IMG/VR virus record: IMGVR_UViG_3300032006_002784
Location: 1 to 28,945 of that record
Strand: one strand, 5' to 3'
Length of the DNA: 28,945 nucleotides
Source: a virus
The notes below the pieces were generated by a model that worked only from the letters and a program-made list of their open reading frames with translations, made no database searches and was not told the DNA's origin. This document shows, piece after piece, positions 15,274 to 23,345 of this stretch; the stretch's first letter is position 1; every line of letters begins with the position of its first letter. The translations under genes were made by a program, and so were the position numbers.

Positions 15274-15667
15274 GGCCGGCTCCGTCCGAAGGGGTGTCTG
15301 GCGTGGAAGAGGCGGTGCCCATGCCAAGGCGGCGGCGGAACAGCCAGGCCGCGCCATCGAGCAGCAAGGGAAAGCCGATGAAACCCTGCGCCAGGGCAAG
15401 CAGCACCGCCGCGACGGGGTTGAGGTGATAGTAGCTGACAAGGACCACCGAAACGGTTGCGAAGGCGGGCAGGGCCGAGACTTCGCAAATGGCGAGCCAG
15501 CGTCGACGGCGCGCCCAATGTTCGGCCAGGACAGGATCCGTCGGCGGATCGCCCGCCGTGCCATAGAGCATGATGCCAAGCCGGGCGACGACGACAGTAG
15601 TGCTGGCGAACAGCGAGGCCATCCACCAGAAAAAGAATTCGCGCCAGTCGGAGAGGTCGTTGCCCAT
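15266..15667 (-). CDS. Probable holin, three predicted membrane segments
   Basis: This 133-residue protein has three hydrophobic segments: about 11-34 (FFWWMASLFASTTVVVARLG), 56-81 (WLAICEVSALPAFATVSVVL) and 83-109 (PVAAVLLALAQGFIGFPLLL). The C-terminus is polar. Size and layout suit a class I holin of the LydA/superfamily III type. It occupies the place of P2 Y, the holin gene, between X and R. I infer holin function from topology and position, since similarity to a named family cannot be established by eye. Its endolysin is encoded on the other strand about 5 kb away. Confidence 0.65.
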   Translation of the reverse strand: MGNDLSDWREFFFWWMASLFASTTVVVARLGIMLYGTAGDPPTDPVLAEHWARRRRWLAICEVSALPAFATVSVVLVSYYHLNPVAAVLLALAQGFIGFPLLLDGAAWLFRRRLGMGTASSTPDTPSDGAGHG

Positions 15668-15671
15668 GAGC

Positions 15672-15890
15672 CTAGTTCCAGAGGTTTACGTTTTCGAGTG
15701 TGGCGGCATTGCTGGCGGGTGGATCGGGAAGCGTGACCATCGTGCCTTCGGCCAGGATCACGCCGGAATCGGCCAGTCCGCGGTTGAGCTCGTAGGCCTG
15801 TTCGACGATGCCGCCGGCGGTGGTGCCAAGCGTGCGCCAGCAGATCAGGTCCAGCGTATCGCCCTGGCAGGCGCGGACGACGGAGGGCAT
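15672..15890 (-). CDS. X: Tail protein X (LysM-like)
   Basis: This 72-residue protein matches P2 gpX (67 residues), a small LysM-type tail protein. The motif RACQGDTLDLICWRTLG near the N-terminus, YELNRGLADSG in the middle and G-TMVTLPDPP at the end follow the family. Its ATG overlaps the L stop as TGATG. It is in P2 order, after L. Confidence 0.93.
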   Translation of the reverse strand: MPSVVRACQGDTLDLICWRTLGTTAGGIVEQAYELNRGLADSGVILAEGTMVTLPDPPASNAATLENVNLWN

Positions 15891-16363
15891 CAGATCAGGT
15901 CCACAGCGACGCGGGAAACGCCGAGAATATCGCGTACCGCCTGGGTGGCGCGCTTGTGATAATCGGCGGCGGTCAGGTACTGGTTGCCCGCACGGTTCTG
16001 CGCTTCACCGGTGGCGGAGGTATCGGGAGGCTGATCGAGCAGTTCGGCAGCGGTGGCGAACGTGACCGCCCGCGTCCACAGCACGGTCAAGCGATGGCGG
16101 GAGCCGATCTTCCGTTCGGGTTCGATTGCCGCCAGCGAGGCCATGCCATCGGCTTCGTGCGTTGCGCGCCAGGCGGAGAGTTGCCCTTCGATCGTGAGGA
16201 GGCCGCCCTCGATCGCGCCGACCAGGCGCGCATGCGTGACGGGCGTGCCCAATTGCAGGGTTTCGCGCAGAGCGTTGCAATCGATTTCGGGCCACCAGCC
16301 ATCGCCCGGAACGATCGATGCCGGGGGCGAGGCAGGCGAGGGCGGGACGGCGACGAACGACAT
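15890..16363 (-). CDS. L: Head completion/stabilization protein L
   Basis: This 157-residue protein matches P2 gpL, the head completion protein that closes the filled capsid. Diagnostic parts are DGWWPEIDCNALRETLQLG and YLTAADYHKRATQAVRDILG. The frame extends to 16384, but the ATG at 16363 has AAAGGA seven bases upstream. In mature particles gpL probably binds the portal region after packaging. Confidence 0.92.
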   Translation of the reverse strand: MSFVAVPPSPASPPASIVPGDGWWPEIDCNALRETLQLGTPVTHARLVGAIEGGLLTIEGQLSAWRATHEADGMASLAAIEPERKIGSRHRLTVLWTRAVTFATAAELLDQPPDTSATGEAQNRAGNQYLTAADYHKRATQAVRDILGVSRVAVDLI

Positions 16364-16480
16364 GGAAGGTCCTTTGGCACGCACGATATCGGGAAGAAGT
16401 GGGGGGTGAGGGCGCGGACCCTGTGGCTGATGCCGCAGATCCGTTCCCGCCCCCCGGCGCGGGTGGCGCAGCTCGTAAAA

Positions 16481-17206
16481 TTATCCGGACGCGAGCTTTT
16501 TGCGTTCGCGCTCAAGGCCATCGATCAGTTTCTTGACGCCGCATCCTTCGTTCAGTTCCAGGGCGCGATGGAAAGCGGCCAGCGCCGCATCGATCAGGGC
16601 GCCCCTGCCGCCGGCGGACGCGCTTTCCGCTTCCGGATCGAAGGCATCGGCACGCGCCTTCAGCGCAATCCCAATGGCCTTCTTGAGCTTGGCCGAGACC
16701 TGCTGGTGCATGTCATGGTCCGTGGTGAGCGCGTCGATCGCGAGGAGCGTTTCAAGGTCCACGGTTGGTGTGGGGGTGAGCCCGGCGGTCGCCACTTCTT
16801 CCGCGATCAGCACGGCGGGCTTGCGCAGATATCGTTCGGGCAGCGCGATACCGGTGCCGAGTACGTAGGCGGCGAGCGGAAGCGCCAGCGCCCAATCGGC
16901 GATGTCGATTGACCAGACCAGCACGGTTCCGACGATCTCGTCCTGCGTGCCCGCATTGCCCGCCATCGCGCCTTCAACCCATGGGCGATAGCGGCCGATC
17001 ATTTCCCGCTTGGCGGCGATCTTGCGCTCGATCGACTGGATGTTGCGCAGGGTGGACAAGTCCTGCCCCAGCGCGGCCAGCAGGAACTGGTACTCCGTGG
17101 CGACAGGCCCTTCATCGGGCATGGGCGACGCGCCGGGCACATCGGGATCCCCCGTGGCGATGGCGGCAAGTGAGCGGAGAAGGTGAGCGCGTGCCGGGGA
17201 GTTCAT
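16481..17206 (-). CDS. M: Terminase small subunit M (endonuclease subunit)
   Basis: This 241-residue protein matches P2 gpM (about 247 residues), the terminase subunit that works with P in cutting at cos. The patterns NIQSIERKIAAKREMIGRYR and GTVLVWSIDIADW...ALPLAAYVLG are typical. The N-terminus is short and Ala-rich. AAGGAA precedes the ATG at 17206. The gene lies after N as in P2. The 117-base gap between M and L holds a short GC-rich hairpin (CCCGC/GCGGG near 16446) and nothing else I can support. Confidence 0.92.
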   Translation of the reverse strand: MNSPARAHLLRSLAAIATGDPDVPGASPMPDEGPVATEYQFLLAALGQDLSTLRNIQSIERKIAAKREMIGRYRPWVEGAMAGNAGTQDEIVGTVLVWSIDIADWALALPLAAYVLGTGIALPERYLRKPAVLIAEEVATAGLTPTPTVDLETLLAIDALTTDHDMHQQVSAKLKKAIGIALKARADAFDPEAESASAGGRGALIDAALAAFHRALELNEGCGVKKLIDGLERERKKLASG

Positions 17207-17227
17207 CGGCGGGTTTCCTTGGTTGGT

Positions 17228-17256
17228 TCCCCTCTCCCGGCGATGGAGAGAGGGGA
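17228..17256 (-). other. Hairpin downstream of the major capsid gene
   Basis: TCCCCTCTC (17228-17236) pairs exactly with GAGAGGGGA (17248-17256), with an 11-base loop. A second stem, GCCGGCT (17268-17274) with AGCCGGC (17288-17294), lies nearer the N stop. Both are in the 93-base N-M gap. There is no T-run. Like the hairpin after FII, they follow one of the most highly expressed structural genes and may stabilise that mRNA. Confidence 0.5.
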
Positions 17257-17299
17257 GGGCGATCGATGCCGGCTATCCCGCGCAGCGAGCCGGCTGTGG

Positions 17300-18331
17300 T
17301 CAGACGTTGCGTTCCTTGATGTTTTCCACAAGGCAGGCGTAGTCGAGATCCTCGATGACGTAGGCCTCGTTCGACGAGTTGTAGTCGGTCACCTGATCGA
17401 GTTCCGGTTCGTCCCTGATCAGGCGGCGGCGCTTGCCGTCCTGGTAGTAGATCGAGAGGTTGTCGAAGCGCGTGATGAACACCGTGCCCGCCGGGAAGCC
17501 GGGCACCTGATAGGCCGGCAGCCCGCCGAGGCGCTTGGTGGACATGATCATGTCGCGCGCGATCTGTTCGGTCGGCGCTTCGGCGCTGTTGATCAGCGGA
17601 AAATACTTGTCGTGAAGCAAGTCGCCCGAGACCAGCACCACGAGTTCGGTATCTTCCTTCGCCCATTCGGCCAGCAGAGACTGCTTGGCATCCCAGACCA
17701 GCGCATCGAGCGTGGCGTAATCGCCATCGGAGCCATAGGTGACTTTGCCGGCTTCCTTGCCACCGACAATGGCCGATAGCACGCGCGGCGCGTTTTCGGC
17801 CCGCATCTTCGCCAGCCACCCGACGTTGACGTCCTGCAGCTTGGGATTGGCGACGCGATCGGTCTGTGCGGCGGCGTGCGTGCCGTTGAACCCGATCAGG
17901 ATCCGGTCCAGCGCCACGCGCTTGACGTTGTTATCGCGCCACTTGGTTTCGAAGGTGGGGAACTTCGCCCACTTGTCGACCTTGGCGTACTTGATCGCGA
18001 CATCGAAATTGGTCTGCTTGCATTCATAGCTCCGCCCGTCCTGGGCAGAGGGATCGATGCCGGTGCGGCGGGTGCCGCCAGCGGTGTTGGTGCGGCCGGC
18101 GATGGTGCTGCCGATGCCAAGGCCAAGCAGTTCCCCGGTCAGTTCATCGACCGGTTCGATGTTGATCTTCGACAGGAACTCGCTGGATTCCTGCACGCGC
18201 TGTTCCAGCTTCTGCTGGACCGATGGTTCGACCGTGAACTTGGCGGTGCCGGCCGTGGCGGGATCGATGCCGTTGAGCAGGGCGATCTGCGAAACCATCG
18301 CATAGAATTTGGCCCGGGTAGTGTTCTTCAT
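17300..18331 (-). CDS. N: Major capsid protein N
   Basis: This 343-residue protein matches P2 gpN (357 residues). The N-terminal block (TRAKFYAMVSQIALLNGID, then AKFTVEPSVQQKLEQ and SSEFLSKINI) aligns closely with P2. In P2 the O protease removes the first 31 residues, and a similar cleavage before KFTVEPSV is likely here. The C-terminal part with DLLHDKYFPLIN and QIARDMIMSTKRLGGLPA also fits. GAGGA precedes the ATG. Confidence 0.95.
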   Translation of the reverse strand: MKNTTRAKFYAMVSQIALLNGIDPATAGTAKFTVEPSVQQKLEQRVQESSEFLSKINIEPVDELTGELLGLGIGSTIAGRTNTAGGTRRTGIDPSAQDGRSYECKQTNFDVAIKYAKVDKWAKFPTFETKWRDNNVKRVALDRILIGFNGTHAAAQTDRVANPKLQDVNVGWLAKMRAENAPRVLSAIVGGKEAGKVTYGSDGDYATLDALVWDAKQSLLAEWAKEDTELVVLVSGDLLHDKYFPLINSAEAPTEQIARDMIMSTKRLGGLPAYQVPGFPAGTVFITRFDNLSIYYQDGKRRRLIRDEPELDQVTDYNSSNEAYVIEDLDYACLVENIKERNV

Positions 18332-18397
18332 GAAATGGTCCTCATGATTGGGAGGGGGACAGCGCGGGCGGGAATGGGGCGGGCGGGAGCGGGGCGA

Positions 18398-19282
18398 TCA
18401 GCAATCGGTCCGTTCGACGTTGCCGCCGCCGGTGGCGGGCGGACGCTGGACGAAATTGCTGGCGGGGCTGCGATCGAGGGTTTCAGCCATGCCGGCGATG
18501 GTGGCTTCGATCCTGCCGAACCGATCGTTGCTGGCCCGAGCCATGGCATCGACGCTGGTGGCCATCTGGGCCATCATCGCGCCGAAGGCGGCAAAGCCGG
18601 CCGGATCAGCCGCAAGCGCGGCAGGGGATGCGGACGGGACGGAGGCAGGCGCGGCGGCGGGAGCGGTAGAGACCCGTTCCGGTTGCGGGGTTGCCGTGAA
18701 ACGATCGAAGAAGCCCTTGATCGACGCGAAAACGCCGGTGGGATCGGCATCCGTCTGCGTTTCGGCAAAGACGTCCGCCGGGATCTCGTATGCCTGGCAG
18801 AACAGGTTTGCCTTGTCCTGCTTGCGCGAGGCGAAGAGGTCCGGGTGCTGGGCGGCGAATTCCAGCGTCTGCGTGCCGAACGACGCGGGCGAGTCCGTGA
18901 CCGCCATGCCCACGAGATAGGCCTTGCCGGTCCCGCGGCAGTTCTGGCCGATCTCGATGCTGCTGAAGACCTTCTGCTTCTTCTGGTTGAGTGCGCGCAG
19001 CGATTCGAGCGGATTGATCGCCGCGAACAGCGCCATCACGCGCTGTGTGGCGTTGCCCACGGGCAGATCGACCTCCTCGGCCTTCACGGCCGTGACATCG
19101 CCCAGCATATCGAACGGGCCGCCGGGGATCAGGCCCCGGAAATGTTCGAGATTGACGCGCACGCCATAGAGCTGGGGGTTGAAGGTTTCCGCGCAGTCCA
19201 TGATGTCCTGCCGCGTGATCTTGCGGCCATCGGTGGTGTCGCCTTCGACTGCTACTCGGAAAAAACGCGGCTGTTGCGCCAT
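18398..19282 (-). CDS. O: Capsid scaffolding protein and protease O
   Basis: This 294-residue protein matches P2 gpO, an N-terminal serine protease fused to a C-terminal scaffold. The protease triad is conserved: D18 in GDTTDGR, H47 in VNLEHFRG and S108 in FSSIEI, corresponding to the Asp19/His48/Ser107 I recall for P2. An Ala/Pro-rich linker (about 205-240) leads to a helical C-terminus that would bind N. The frame is open to 19414, but the ATG at 19282 gives the P2-like N-terminus and has GGAG nearby. It is first in its operon. Unlike V, J, P and the endolysin, it has a real leader, because the late dyad centre lies 122 bp away. Confidence 0.94.
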   Translation of the reverse strand: MAQQPRFFRVAVEGDTTDGRKITRQDIMDCAETFNPQLYGVRVNLEHFRGLIPGGPFDMLGDVTAVKAEEVDLPVGNATQRVMALFAAINPLESLRALNQKKQKVFSSIEIGQNCRGTGKAYLVGMAVTDSPASFGTQTLEFAAQHPDLFASRKQDKANLFCQAYEIPADVFAETQTDADPTGVFASIKGFFDRFTATPQPERVSTAPAAAPASVPSASPAALAADPAGFAAFGAMMAQMATSVDAMARASNDRFGRIEATIAGMAETLDRSPASNFVQRPPATGGGNVERTDC

Positions 19283-19389
19283 CGGGGATACTCCGTCCTC
19301 TGATCGTTTTGCTGACCTGCCCTGGCGGGGACGGGCGACCGGCTGACGAGTGGCAGAGGACAGGTTGGCGCGGCGCTTCGCAACGCGGG

Positions 19390-19418
19390 CGCGTTGTGCC
19401 CGCAGGTGCGACAACGGG
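19390..19418. promoter_or_regulatory. Late-promoter dyad 3 (Ogr/Delta-type site) between O and P
   Basis: CGCGTTGT (19390-19397), 13 bases, then ACAACGGG (19411-19418), with one mismatch in the outer arm. The centre is 57 bp from the P start codon. A TAGCGT hexamer (19448-19453) sits where a -10 element would be if transcription began at the P ATG. The endolysin has CAGCGT at the matching place. An extra CAACGCG arm at 19381-19387 could belong to a second, leftward site for O. Confidence 0.65.
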
Positions 19419-19460
19419 GAAGGGTTAGGCGCGGGCGCCGAGGCTCATAGCGTGCCGGGT

Positions 19461-21341
19461 ATGGAGCTGCCGCCCGACTTCGGAAACGACAACACGACGG
19501 ATGCTGCCGGCGGGGATGCACCTGCCGGTGGCGCCGATGGCGTGCCATCGATCCCGGCGATCGTGGCGCGGCGGATTGAGGCGCGTTCCCTGTACTGGCG
19601 TGGCTGGGCGATCAGCCAGATCGCGGAGGAGCTGGATCTACCCTATTCGACGGTGGCGAGCTGGAAAACGCGCGGGCGATGGGATGATGCCAGCGCGATG
19701 CAGCGGGCCGAGGAGGGCACGCTCGAGCGGTACCTGATGCTGGTGGCCAAAGATCGCAAAACCGGCAGCGACTTCAAGGAAATCGACCTGCTGGGCCGGC
19801 AGTTCGAGCGGTTCGACCGGCGGCGCAAGTATCAGGACGGCGGCAACGAGGCCGACCTGAACCCCGATCGCGCCAACGGCGCGAAGGCAACCAACGCCCG
19901 GAAGGAAAAGGCACGCAACCGCGTCACGCCCGAGATGGTCGCGGCGCTGCGCGCGGACTTCGAAGCGAACCTTTACGGGCATCAGGAGACCTGGCTTTCC
20001 ACGACGCACCTGCGCACGCGGATGCTGCTGAAAAGCCGGCAGATCGGGGCGACCTGGTATTTCGCGCGTGAACGACTGCTGGTGGCGCTGGAGACCGGCA
20101 AGAACCAGATCTTCATTTCGGCGAGCCGGGCGCAGGCCAACATCTTCCGCAACTACATCGTGCAATGGGTGCAGAAGGTTTGCGGGATTGCGCTGAAGGG
20201 CGATCCGATCGTGATCCAGCGTGGCAGCGGCGACGAAAGCGCCGCCGAAGCGCAGGAGCCGGTCGAGCTCTATTTTCTGGGTACGAACTATCGCACGGCA
20301 CAGGGATATCACGGCGACGTCATCATCGACGAGTGCTTCTGGATTTATGGCTTCGAGGAGCTGTTCAAGGTCGCCAGCGCGATGGCGACGCAGAAGCAGT
20401 ACACGATCACGCTGTTTTCCACGCCCAGCACGCTGGCCCACGAAGCCTATCCGATGTGGTGCGGCGACCGGTACAACCGGAGGCGCGCCAGGGCGGACAA
20501 GGTGCGGATCGAGATCGGGCACGAAGCCTTGCGCGGCGGCGCGATCGGCCCGGATGGCATCTATCGCCAGATCGTTTCGCTCGATGACGCCATCGCGGGT
20601 GGCTATGACCTGATCGACCGGGCGCAGCTTGTGCTGCAATATGCCGTCGACGAATTCGAGAACCTGTTCGGCTGTGTTTTCCTGGATGACAGCCAGAGCA
20701 TGTTTCCGTTCCAGATCATGCGCCGGTGCATGGTGGATAGCTGGGACGTGTGGCGGGATTTCCAGCCCTATGCCTTACGGCCCTACGAAGGCGAGGTGTG
20801 GCTGGGGTACGATCCCAACGCCAGCGAGAACGGCACGGGTGACGATGCCGCGCTGGTGGCGGTTGCCGCGCCGACCAAGCCGGGCGGCAAGTTCCGCGTG
20901 CTGGAAAAGCTACGGCTGAAGGGCAAGGACTTCGAAGGGCAGGCCGAGGCGGTGAAGGCGATGGCCGGCAAATATACCGTGACCCGCATTGCCATCGACA
21001 CCACGGGCGCGGGCAAGGCGGTGCACCAGCTCGTGAGCAAGTGGTTCCCGACCGCCGAAGCCATCCATTATTCGGTGCCGGTGAAATCGGCCATGGTGCT
21101 GAAGGCCAAGAACGTGATCGCCAACGGCCGCCTGGAATTCGACGCCGGGTGGATGGACGTGATGCAGGCCTTCATGGCGATCCGCCCGGAAATCACCAAG
21201 CACGGCGTTTCCTATGTCGCGAGCCGGGCTGGCGGCGTGGGCCATGCCGATCTGGCGTGGGCGATCATGCACGCGCTCTATTTCGAACCGTTGGACAGCA
21301 GCGAGCCTGTCGGCGGTGGTTCTACCGTGGAGATCTTCTGA
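19461..21341 (+). CDS. P: Terminase large subunit P (ATPase and nuclease)
   Basis: This 626-residue protein matches P2 gpP, the packaging motor. An HTH-like segment at about residues 47-70 (GWAISQIAEELDLPYSTVAS) resembles the N-terminal DNA-binding part of this family. The ATPase follows, with SRQIGATW (192-199) as a divergent Walker A and VIIDE (287-291) as Walker B with catalytic E291. The C-terminal nuclease shows D451 (GYDPNAS), D513 (AIDTTGAG) and D597 (GHADLAW). The ATG at 19461 has no Shine-Dalgarno sequence. The frame opens further upstream, but that part would run through the late dyad. Its stop overlaps the Q start as TGATG. Confidence 0.94.
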   Translation: MELPPDFGNDNTTDAAGGDAPAGGADGVPSIPAIVARRIEARSLYWRGWAISQIAEELDLPYSTVASWKTRGRWDDASAMQRAEEGTLERYLMLVAKDRKTGSDFKEIDLLGRQFERFDRRRKYQDGGNEADLNPDRANGAKATNARKEKARNRVTPEMVAALRADFEANLYGHQETWLSTTHLRTRMLLKSRQIGATWYFARERLLVALETGKNQIFISASRAQANIFRNYIVQWVQKVCGIALKGDPIVIQRGSGDESAAEAQEPVELYFLGTNYRTAQGYHGDVIIDECFWIYGFEELFKVASAMATQKQYTITLFSTPSTLAHEAYPMWCGDRYNRRRARADKVRIEIGHEALRGGAIGPDGIYRQIVSLDDAIAGGYDLIDRAQLVLQYAVDEFENLFGCVFLDDSQSMFPFQIMRRCMVDSWDVWRDFQPYALRPYEGEVWLGYDPNASENGTGDDAALVAVAAPTKPGGKFRVLEKLRLKGKDFEGQAEAVKAMAGKYTVTRIAIDTTGAGKAVHQLVSKWFPTAEAIHYSVPVKSAMVLKAKNVIANGRLEFDAGWMDVMQAFMAIRPEITKHGVSYVASRAGGVGHADLAWAIMHALYFEPLDSSEPVGGGSTVEIF

Positions 21342-22357
21342 TGAGCGAGCCAGATACCGTGCCGGTGCAGGCCGATGCCTTCACCTTTGGCGAGCCGGTG
21401 CCGGTGCTGGACAGGCGTGAGGTATTCGACTTCTTCGAAGTGGCGCACAATGGCCGCTGGTATGAACCGCCGGTATCGCAGGCGGGGCTTGGCCGCGCCT
21501 ATCGCATGGCGCCGCACCACCAGTCCGCGATCCTGCTCAAGCGCAACCTGCTGGTGGCGAGCTTCGAGCCGACGCGGTGGCTGTCCAAGACTGATTTTGC
21601 CCGGTTCGCGCTCGACTGGCTGGTGTTCGGCAATGCCTATCTCCAGTCGGTGCCGAACCTGGCCGGGGGCACGGCGCTGCTGAGGCCTTCCCCGGCACCA
21701 TGGACGCGCGTGGGGCTGAAGCCTGACCAGTTCTTCTACGTGCAGCCGGGCCGGTTCATGGCCGATGCGCTGGAATATCAGCCGGGCTCTGTGTTCCACC
21801 TTATGGAGCCGGACCCGATGCAGGAGATCTACGGGATGCCGGAGTATCTCTCCGCCCTGCAATCCGGCCTGCTGAACGAGAGCGCCACGCTGTTCCGCCG
21901 CAAATACTACCTCAACGGCAGCCATGCGGGCTTCATCCTCTATATCGGTGAGGAAGGGCTGAACAACGCGGACAGCGACAAGATCCGCGAAGCGCTAAAA
22001 GAGTCCAAGGGGCCGGGCAACTTCCGCAACCTGTACCTCCACATCCCCAAGGGGAAGGACAAGGGCGTGCAGGTGATCCCGATTGCCGAGCTTGGCGCCA
22101 AGGACGAATTCCTGGGCATCAAGGAAGTGACGCGGGACGACATGCTGGCCGCGCACCGCGTGCCGCCGCAACTGCTGGGTATCGTTCCCAAGAATGCGGC
22201 GGGATTCGGCAATGTGAACGATGCGGCGCGCACGTTCTACCAGATGGAGATCGTGCCGATCCTGACGCGCATGCTGGAAGTGAATGACTGGCTGCGCAAG
22301 CCGGCGATCGTGACGAAGGAACCCGACTTCGTGCAGGTAGCTCGGGCCGCAGCCTGA
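21341..22357 (+). CDS. Q: Portal protein Q
   Basis: This 338-residue protein matches P2 gpQ (344 residues), the dodecameric portal through which DNA enters and leaves. Characteristic parts are FTFGEPVPVLDRREVFDF, YRMAPHHQSAILLKRN, LDWLVFGNAYLQ, and VPPQLLGIVPKNAAGFGN near the C-terminus. The frame continues upstream into P, but the coupled ATG at 21341 gives the normal length. In P2 the cos site lies just downstream of Q. Confidence 0.94.
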   Translation: MSEPDTVPVQADAFTFGEPVPVLDRREVFDFFEVAHNGRWYEPPVSQAGLGRAYRMAPHHQSAILLKRNLLVASFEPTRWLSKTDFARFALDWLVFGNAYLQSVPNLAGGTALLRPSPAPWTRVGLKPDQFFYVQPGRFMADALEYQPGSVFHLMEPDPMQEIYGMPEYLSALQSGLLNESATLFRRKYYLNGSHAGFILYIGEEGLNNADSDKIREALKESKGPGNFRNLYLHIPKGKDKGVQVIPIAELGAKDEFLGIKEVTRDDMLAAHRVPPQLLGIVPKNAAGFGNVNDAARTFYQMEIVPILTRMLEVNDWLRKPAIVTKEPDFVQVARAAA

Positions 22358-22523
22358 CCTTCTGCAACCGGCATTCCCGCCCGTGAGGCGGGGGCAGGGC
22401 TGCTGGAACAGCCCAAGCCGGCGGACTGGACCCGCCATGAACCGACCGACGTCGAATCGGTCATCCCGCCCACCACGTGGCGGCGGGAACAATTAAAGAA
22501 CAAATGAGCGGAGTCCAGTCCCC
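22358..22523. other. Intergenic region after Q with GC-rich dyads, candidate cos/packaging region
   Basis: This 166-base gap contains CCCGCC/GGCGGG (22377-22393) and a larger GC-rich imperfect dyad centred on CCACGTGG (22465-22487). In P2 the cos core begins GGCGAGGCGGGG and lies shortly after Q. GAGGCGGGG occurs here on the plus strand, but its orientation relative to Q is opposite to P2. On the minus strand GGTGGGCGGG has the right orientation with one base missing. Position supports cos, while the sequence does not decide it. No gene is visible in the gap. Confidence 0.25.
22487..22501. promoter_or_regulatory. LexA (SOS) box 1, upstream of the adenine methyltransferase
   Basis: GAAC-N7-GAAC (GAACAATTAAAGAAC) is the alphaproteobacterial LexA operator, a direct repeat written GTTC-N7-GTTC on the other strand. 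It ends 22 bases before the methyltransferase ATG, where bound LexA would block a promoter. The bases after it (AAATGAGCG) also resemble those after box 2 (AAATGGGCG). Confidence 0.6.
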
Positions 22524-23345
22524 ATGCAATGCAATACCCTTGCCAATGCCGCGCAGCTTGATCCCGTCGGCACCGTGCGCCCGCTTGCCCCGTACATCGG
22601 GGGCAAGCGGAACCTTGCGAAGCGCCTGGTGGCGCGGATCAATGCGATCCCGCACCGGACCTATGCCGAAGCGTTTGTCGGGATGGGCGGGGTGTTCTTC
22701 CGCCGAGATCGGCGCCCGGCGTCCGAAGTGATCAACGACTGGTCGGAGGACGTTTCCACGTTCTTCCGCGTGATCCAGCACCACTATGTGCCCTTCCTCG
22801 ATATGATCCGCTTCCAGATTACGAGCCGGGCGGGCTTCGACAAGCTGGCGGTGCTGGACCCGGCATCGCTGACCGATCTGCAGCGATCGGCGCGGTTCCT
22901 CTATCTGCAGCGCCTGGCGTTCGGGGGGAAGGTTGCCGGGCGTCATTTCGGCGTCAATCCGCCCGCGCCGGGGCGATTCGACATGACCAAGCTGGGGCCG
23001 ATGATCGAAGCCGTGCATGAGCGGCTTGCCGGCGTGGTGATCGAGCGTTTGCCTTGGGCGGATTTCCTTGCGCGGTATGACCGCGAGGGGACGCTGTTCT
23101 ACCTCGATCCGCCGTATTTCGGGTGCGAGAGCGACTATGGCCGGGATCTGTTCGACCGGGGCCAGTTCGAGGCCATGGCTGAAGCGCTGCGCGGTTTGCG
23201 CGGGCGCTTCCTGCTTTCGCTGAACGACCACCCGGAAGTGCGGCGGATCTTCGCGGGCTTCAACTTCGACGTGGAGGACGTGCGTTACCAGGTGGGCGGG
23301 ATGGACCGCAGCAAGATGGTGCGGGAGGTGATTATCTCGCGGTGA
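22524..23345 (+). CDS. DNA N6-adenine methyltransferase (D12/Dam class)
   Basis: This 273-residue protein is a Dam-class adenine methyltransferase that transfers methyl groups from S-adenosylmethionine to N6 of adenine. The N-terminal PYIGGK motif (23-28), the AdoMet-binding FVGMGG motif (51-56) and the catalytic DPPY motif (195-198, in FYLDPPYFG) are all intact and in the alpha-group order. The middle recognition domain (about 80-165) is not assignable to a target sequence. It lies directly downstream of Q with no restriction enzyme nearby, so it is probably an orphan enzyme that protects phage DNA or alters gene control. GGAG lies upstream of the ATG. A LexA box overlaps its likely promoter. 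Confidence 0.9.
   Translation: MQCNTLANAAQLDPVGTVRPLAPYIGGKRNLAKRLVARINAIPHRTYAEAFVGMGGVFFRRDRRPASEVINDWSEDVSTFFRVIQHHYVPFLDMIRFQITSRAGFDKLAVLDPASLTDLQRSARFLYLQRLAFGGKVAGRHFGVNPPAPGRFDMTKLGPMIEAVHERLAGVVIERLPWADFLARYDREGTLFYLDPPYFGCESDYGRDLFDRGQFEAMAEALRGLRGRFLLSLNDHPEVRRIFAGFNFDVEDVRYQVGGMDRSKMVREVIISR

Noticed and set aside
22437-22496. 19-codon frame beginning MNRPTSNRSS between Q and the methyltransferase
   Set aside because: It lies across the GC-rich dyad and into the SOS box with no ribosome binding site. It is more likely part of a regulatory or packaging region.
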